Source: Craspedostauros australis
Taxonomy: Eukaryota; Bacillariophyta; Bacillariophyceae; Mastogloiales; Achnanthaceae
DNA: 64,000 bases
Reading direction: 5' to 3'
NCBI GenBank assembly: GCA_026770025.1
Contig: JAMXDE010000052.1
Coordinates: 310,001 to 374,000 of the forward strand
The notes beneath the pieces are model-generated. The model saw only the letters and a list, made by a program, of their open reading frames with translations. It was not told where the DNA came from and searched no databases. Positions 61,001 to 64,000 of the stretch are shown here, in pieces (positions within the stretch are counted from its first letter, which is position 1; every line of letters starts with the position of its first letter). The position numbers and the translations under genes are program-made.

Positions 61001-61845
61001 CAGGACGCCAACGAAGAACTGGCAATGTCACGCGTCGGGCCAGCATCTTGCAGATGTTGCATGCCCAGGTCAACGAGCTTGTGAATGACACCATCGCCAA
61101 CGACGACCTTCGAATCAAAGGGGACCAGACTGAACGTTCCCATCCAGGTCCAGAGGCTGTAGACGGATTCCCACCGATCCGGAGCAGCAGTCGCTGGTGG
61201 GTGCTGAGGAAAGGAATCACTGGAAGTCGCGTTGGATGCACTCAACTGCTGTTGCGTTTGTGATGGCGAGTGTGGTTGTGCAAGTGGCTGATCTGATCCC
61301 ATCCCACGATCGTCGGAAACAGAACCAATCGCACACAGCGCTCGCCACACAACTTCGAGATGACCAACCTCATGAGACAGAAAGTTCTGGATCCGCTTGC
61401 GACCTCGCACCTTGCAGAGGGCGTAAAGAACGGACAGCAGGTACGGCAGGGCACCAGACTCCACTGTCTCCCGGTTCCATTCCTGCACAGCTTCCAGACA
61501 TTGAATGCAAGCCGTGGAGATCTGCTGCACGATGGACTCCACACTCCTGTCCAGCAGAGTGGGATATGCCAGGTACTTGTCGAGGATTTGCTTCAGCTGA
61601 TGGACAGTTTGACTGCGTTGGGCTTTGGAAAGCGACGCCGCCGTCGTACTCGTATCGTTCGTTGACAGCAGACAAATCTTGTCTCGCACGTCCTGGAGTT
61701 CCGCAAACAGGAGCTGTTCTGAGACCTTGATGTTCACATCATTGACAGTATCCGTCGCGGGATCATTGATGGCATCATTGTTGGCATCATTGGAAGCATC
61801 ACTGACTGCATCACGCGCAGGTGCTATCGCTGTTGCCACTGCCAT
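58030..61845 (-). CDS. TBCD: Tubulin folding cofactor D
   Basis: Single exon, 1271 aa from ATG at 61845 to TGA. The frame is open 24 codons further upstream through a GTG only. Length fits the family (about 1200 residues). TBCD takes beta-tubulin from prefoldin/CCT intermediates, joins the TBCE-alpha complex with TBCC, and releases alpha/beta dimers; it acts in the cytosol and at basal bodies. Recognisable segments: SYWQPMNAIAES and LVVWRYQRGRRSLKNNL in the N-terminal third, WSAAKGVGRITERLP near residue 465-480, HEAT-like helix pairs throughout (for example KLAATSLGGLVQLDP), and a C-terminal domain with RGTAGECLQRVV and SGLIMSAGGLTESISKEAMRNL. It lies head to head with the beta-tubulin gene, its client, 810 bp apart. 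Confidence 0.93.
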   Translation of the reverse strand: MAVATAIAPARDAVSDASNDANNDAINDPATDTVNDVNIKVSEQLLFAELQDVRDKICLLSTNDTSTTAASLSKAQRSQTVHQLKQILDKYLAYPTLLDRSVESIVQQISTACIQCLEAVQEWNRETVESGALPYLLSVLYALCKVRGRKRIQNFLSHEVGHLEVVWRALCAIGSVSDDRGMGSDQPLAQPHSPSQTQQQLSASNATSSDSFPQHPPATAAPDRWESVYSLWTWMGTFSLVPFDSKVVVGDGVIHKLVDLGMQHLQDAGPTRDIASSSLASWLARPDLQRDELERFVTWSREALVEFSRTKRHIFRCMGVLQTIVAFMKVSKSDRQDVLRVASSYWQPMNAIAESNPSNQILRRLLVKYWTRTATLHMPPRLVVWRYQRGRRSLKNNLRKAQRNSTTTNATQRTQKPPKQHAANDTSDNLLFEVPSEVEDVMGRILECLQDPSTSVRWSAAKGVGRITERLPAVCADDVLDAIVDLFEDIEKDHAWHGACLALAELARRGLLLPQRLDDVLPKVVDAMQYDLPRRQTSVGSHVRDAACYTYWACARAYDPSILKPFIPDMSRSIVETSLLDREVNCRRAASAAFQEMVGRQGADNFKNGLDILTLADYFSLGNRKNAYTAICWKVAEFAEYRHPLTDNLCRKKLKHWDENIRKLAATSLGGLVQLDPAYFASNVIPYLLETSVDPKSVISRHGAVIGLAEVILGYARNVPHYRDHLSDATLKEITDLVPTIEKRRLYRGKGGEMMRSAVCRLIECTATAELSLTVPQQVKLLDTIDACIPHPSDVIQKQACAGLGKLMSTYFQVGPKGPSDRLQKRVVDKYVKQVRTNTNPAATRGFSMALGYLPAKLLAPSEKVLDTVLATLCRFAKPNATVGNEKDAETRRNSVQALVRVCNTVGINGQAQAYPLSHLQSKQIGHVWNTLLAALADYNMDRRGDVGSWSRIAAMEGLVSFASLIQRDCGASNEYLNQERVLKILSGLFHQFTGKLDAVRGTAGECLQRVVRMKDPSFPHLPDAALLQELFNADAGADTDTDDVTQNWSSPCVAFPVAMKAASIDALFHSIVSGLIMSAGGLTESISKEAMRNLIQWIKATQALDRLNMLGDSFLRHFAEHKHQGHFINPLLKTIHLLMDKMCMNRLLESTDFAQRLLAQLEVEVQNCTDVTRILSISDVALGLLAAEDRDATLRFVVDVLKHQFPRVRRYMAEQLYVRLLEIPDLGRDDDAQMEASEYLLSTCWDAEMNEDECERMAEQVTTLLKDGSS

Positions 61846-64000
<2,155 letters not shown>

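Overview
The window is nuclear DNA of a eukaryote, most likely a diatom. Four things point there: a small protein of the abundant diatom family with a 'VAF..TVRV..I.HI.DYT..EI..CW' core (6802-7470); two heat-shock-factor genes with the DNA-binding domain form expanded in diatoms; two proteins whose signal peptides end in an Ala-Phe or Ala-Trp junction, like the ASAFAP plastid-targeting motif of algae with red secondary plastids; and a Copia-type retroelement. Introns are few, short and GT-AG. The species cannot be named from sequence alone. Layout: Four paralogues of a large STAND-type predicted ATPase (AAA_16/COG3899 type with a helical, TPR-like C-terminal half) lie on the minus strand at 1-1257 (cut by the window edge), 9068-13373, 14312-18842 and 29964-34491. 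The last two are near-identical direct copies about 15.65 kb apart; one is intact and the other carries two in-frame TGA codons. Between the paralogues sit a decayed Harbinger-like DNA transposon with long inverted repeats (1934-5497), the diatom-family gene, and a broken Copia element (20175-27699). From 36 kb the window is more gene-rich: an unrecognised conserved-looking protein (36131-36976); two paralogous cyclases arranged tail to tail (37965-41407 plus, 42594-46366 minus), each combining an S1-S4 voltage-sensor-like N-terminus, an IQ motif, two further membrane helices and a class III nucleotide cyclase domain; between them a putatively plastid-targeted parvulin (41823-42269); HSF 1 (47279-49274 minus); a 5.1 kb stretch with no gene I can support; a SET-domain protein with an organelle-type presequence (54387-55001); HSF 2 in four exons (55641-57733); tubulin folding cofactor D (58030-61845 minus); and, divergently, beta-tubulin (62656 to the window end). 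How the genes work together: cofactor D assembles alpha/beta-tubulin dimers, so its head-to-head placement with a beta-tubulin gene suggests shared control. The cyclases look built to couple membrane voltage and Ca2+/calmodulin to cyclic nucleotide output. The STAND cluster is a young array shaped by duplication and gene conversion. No rRNA, tRNA or CRISPR feature was found. Exon boundaries were placed by hand from frame continuity, paralogue comparison and GT-AG sites; untranslated regions are not defined.
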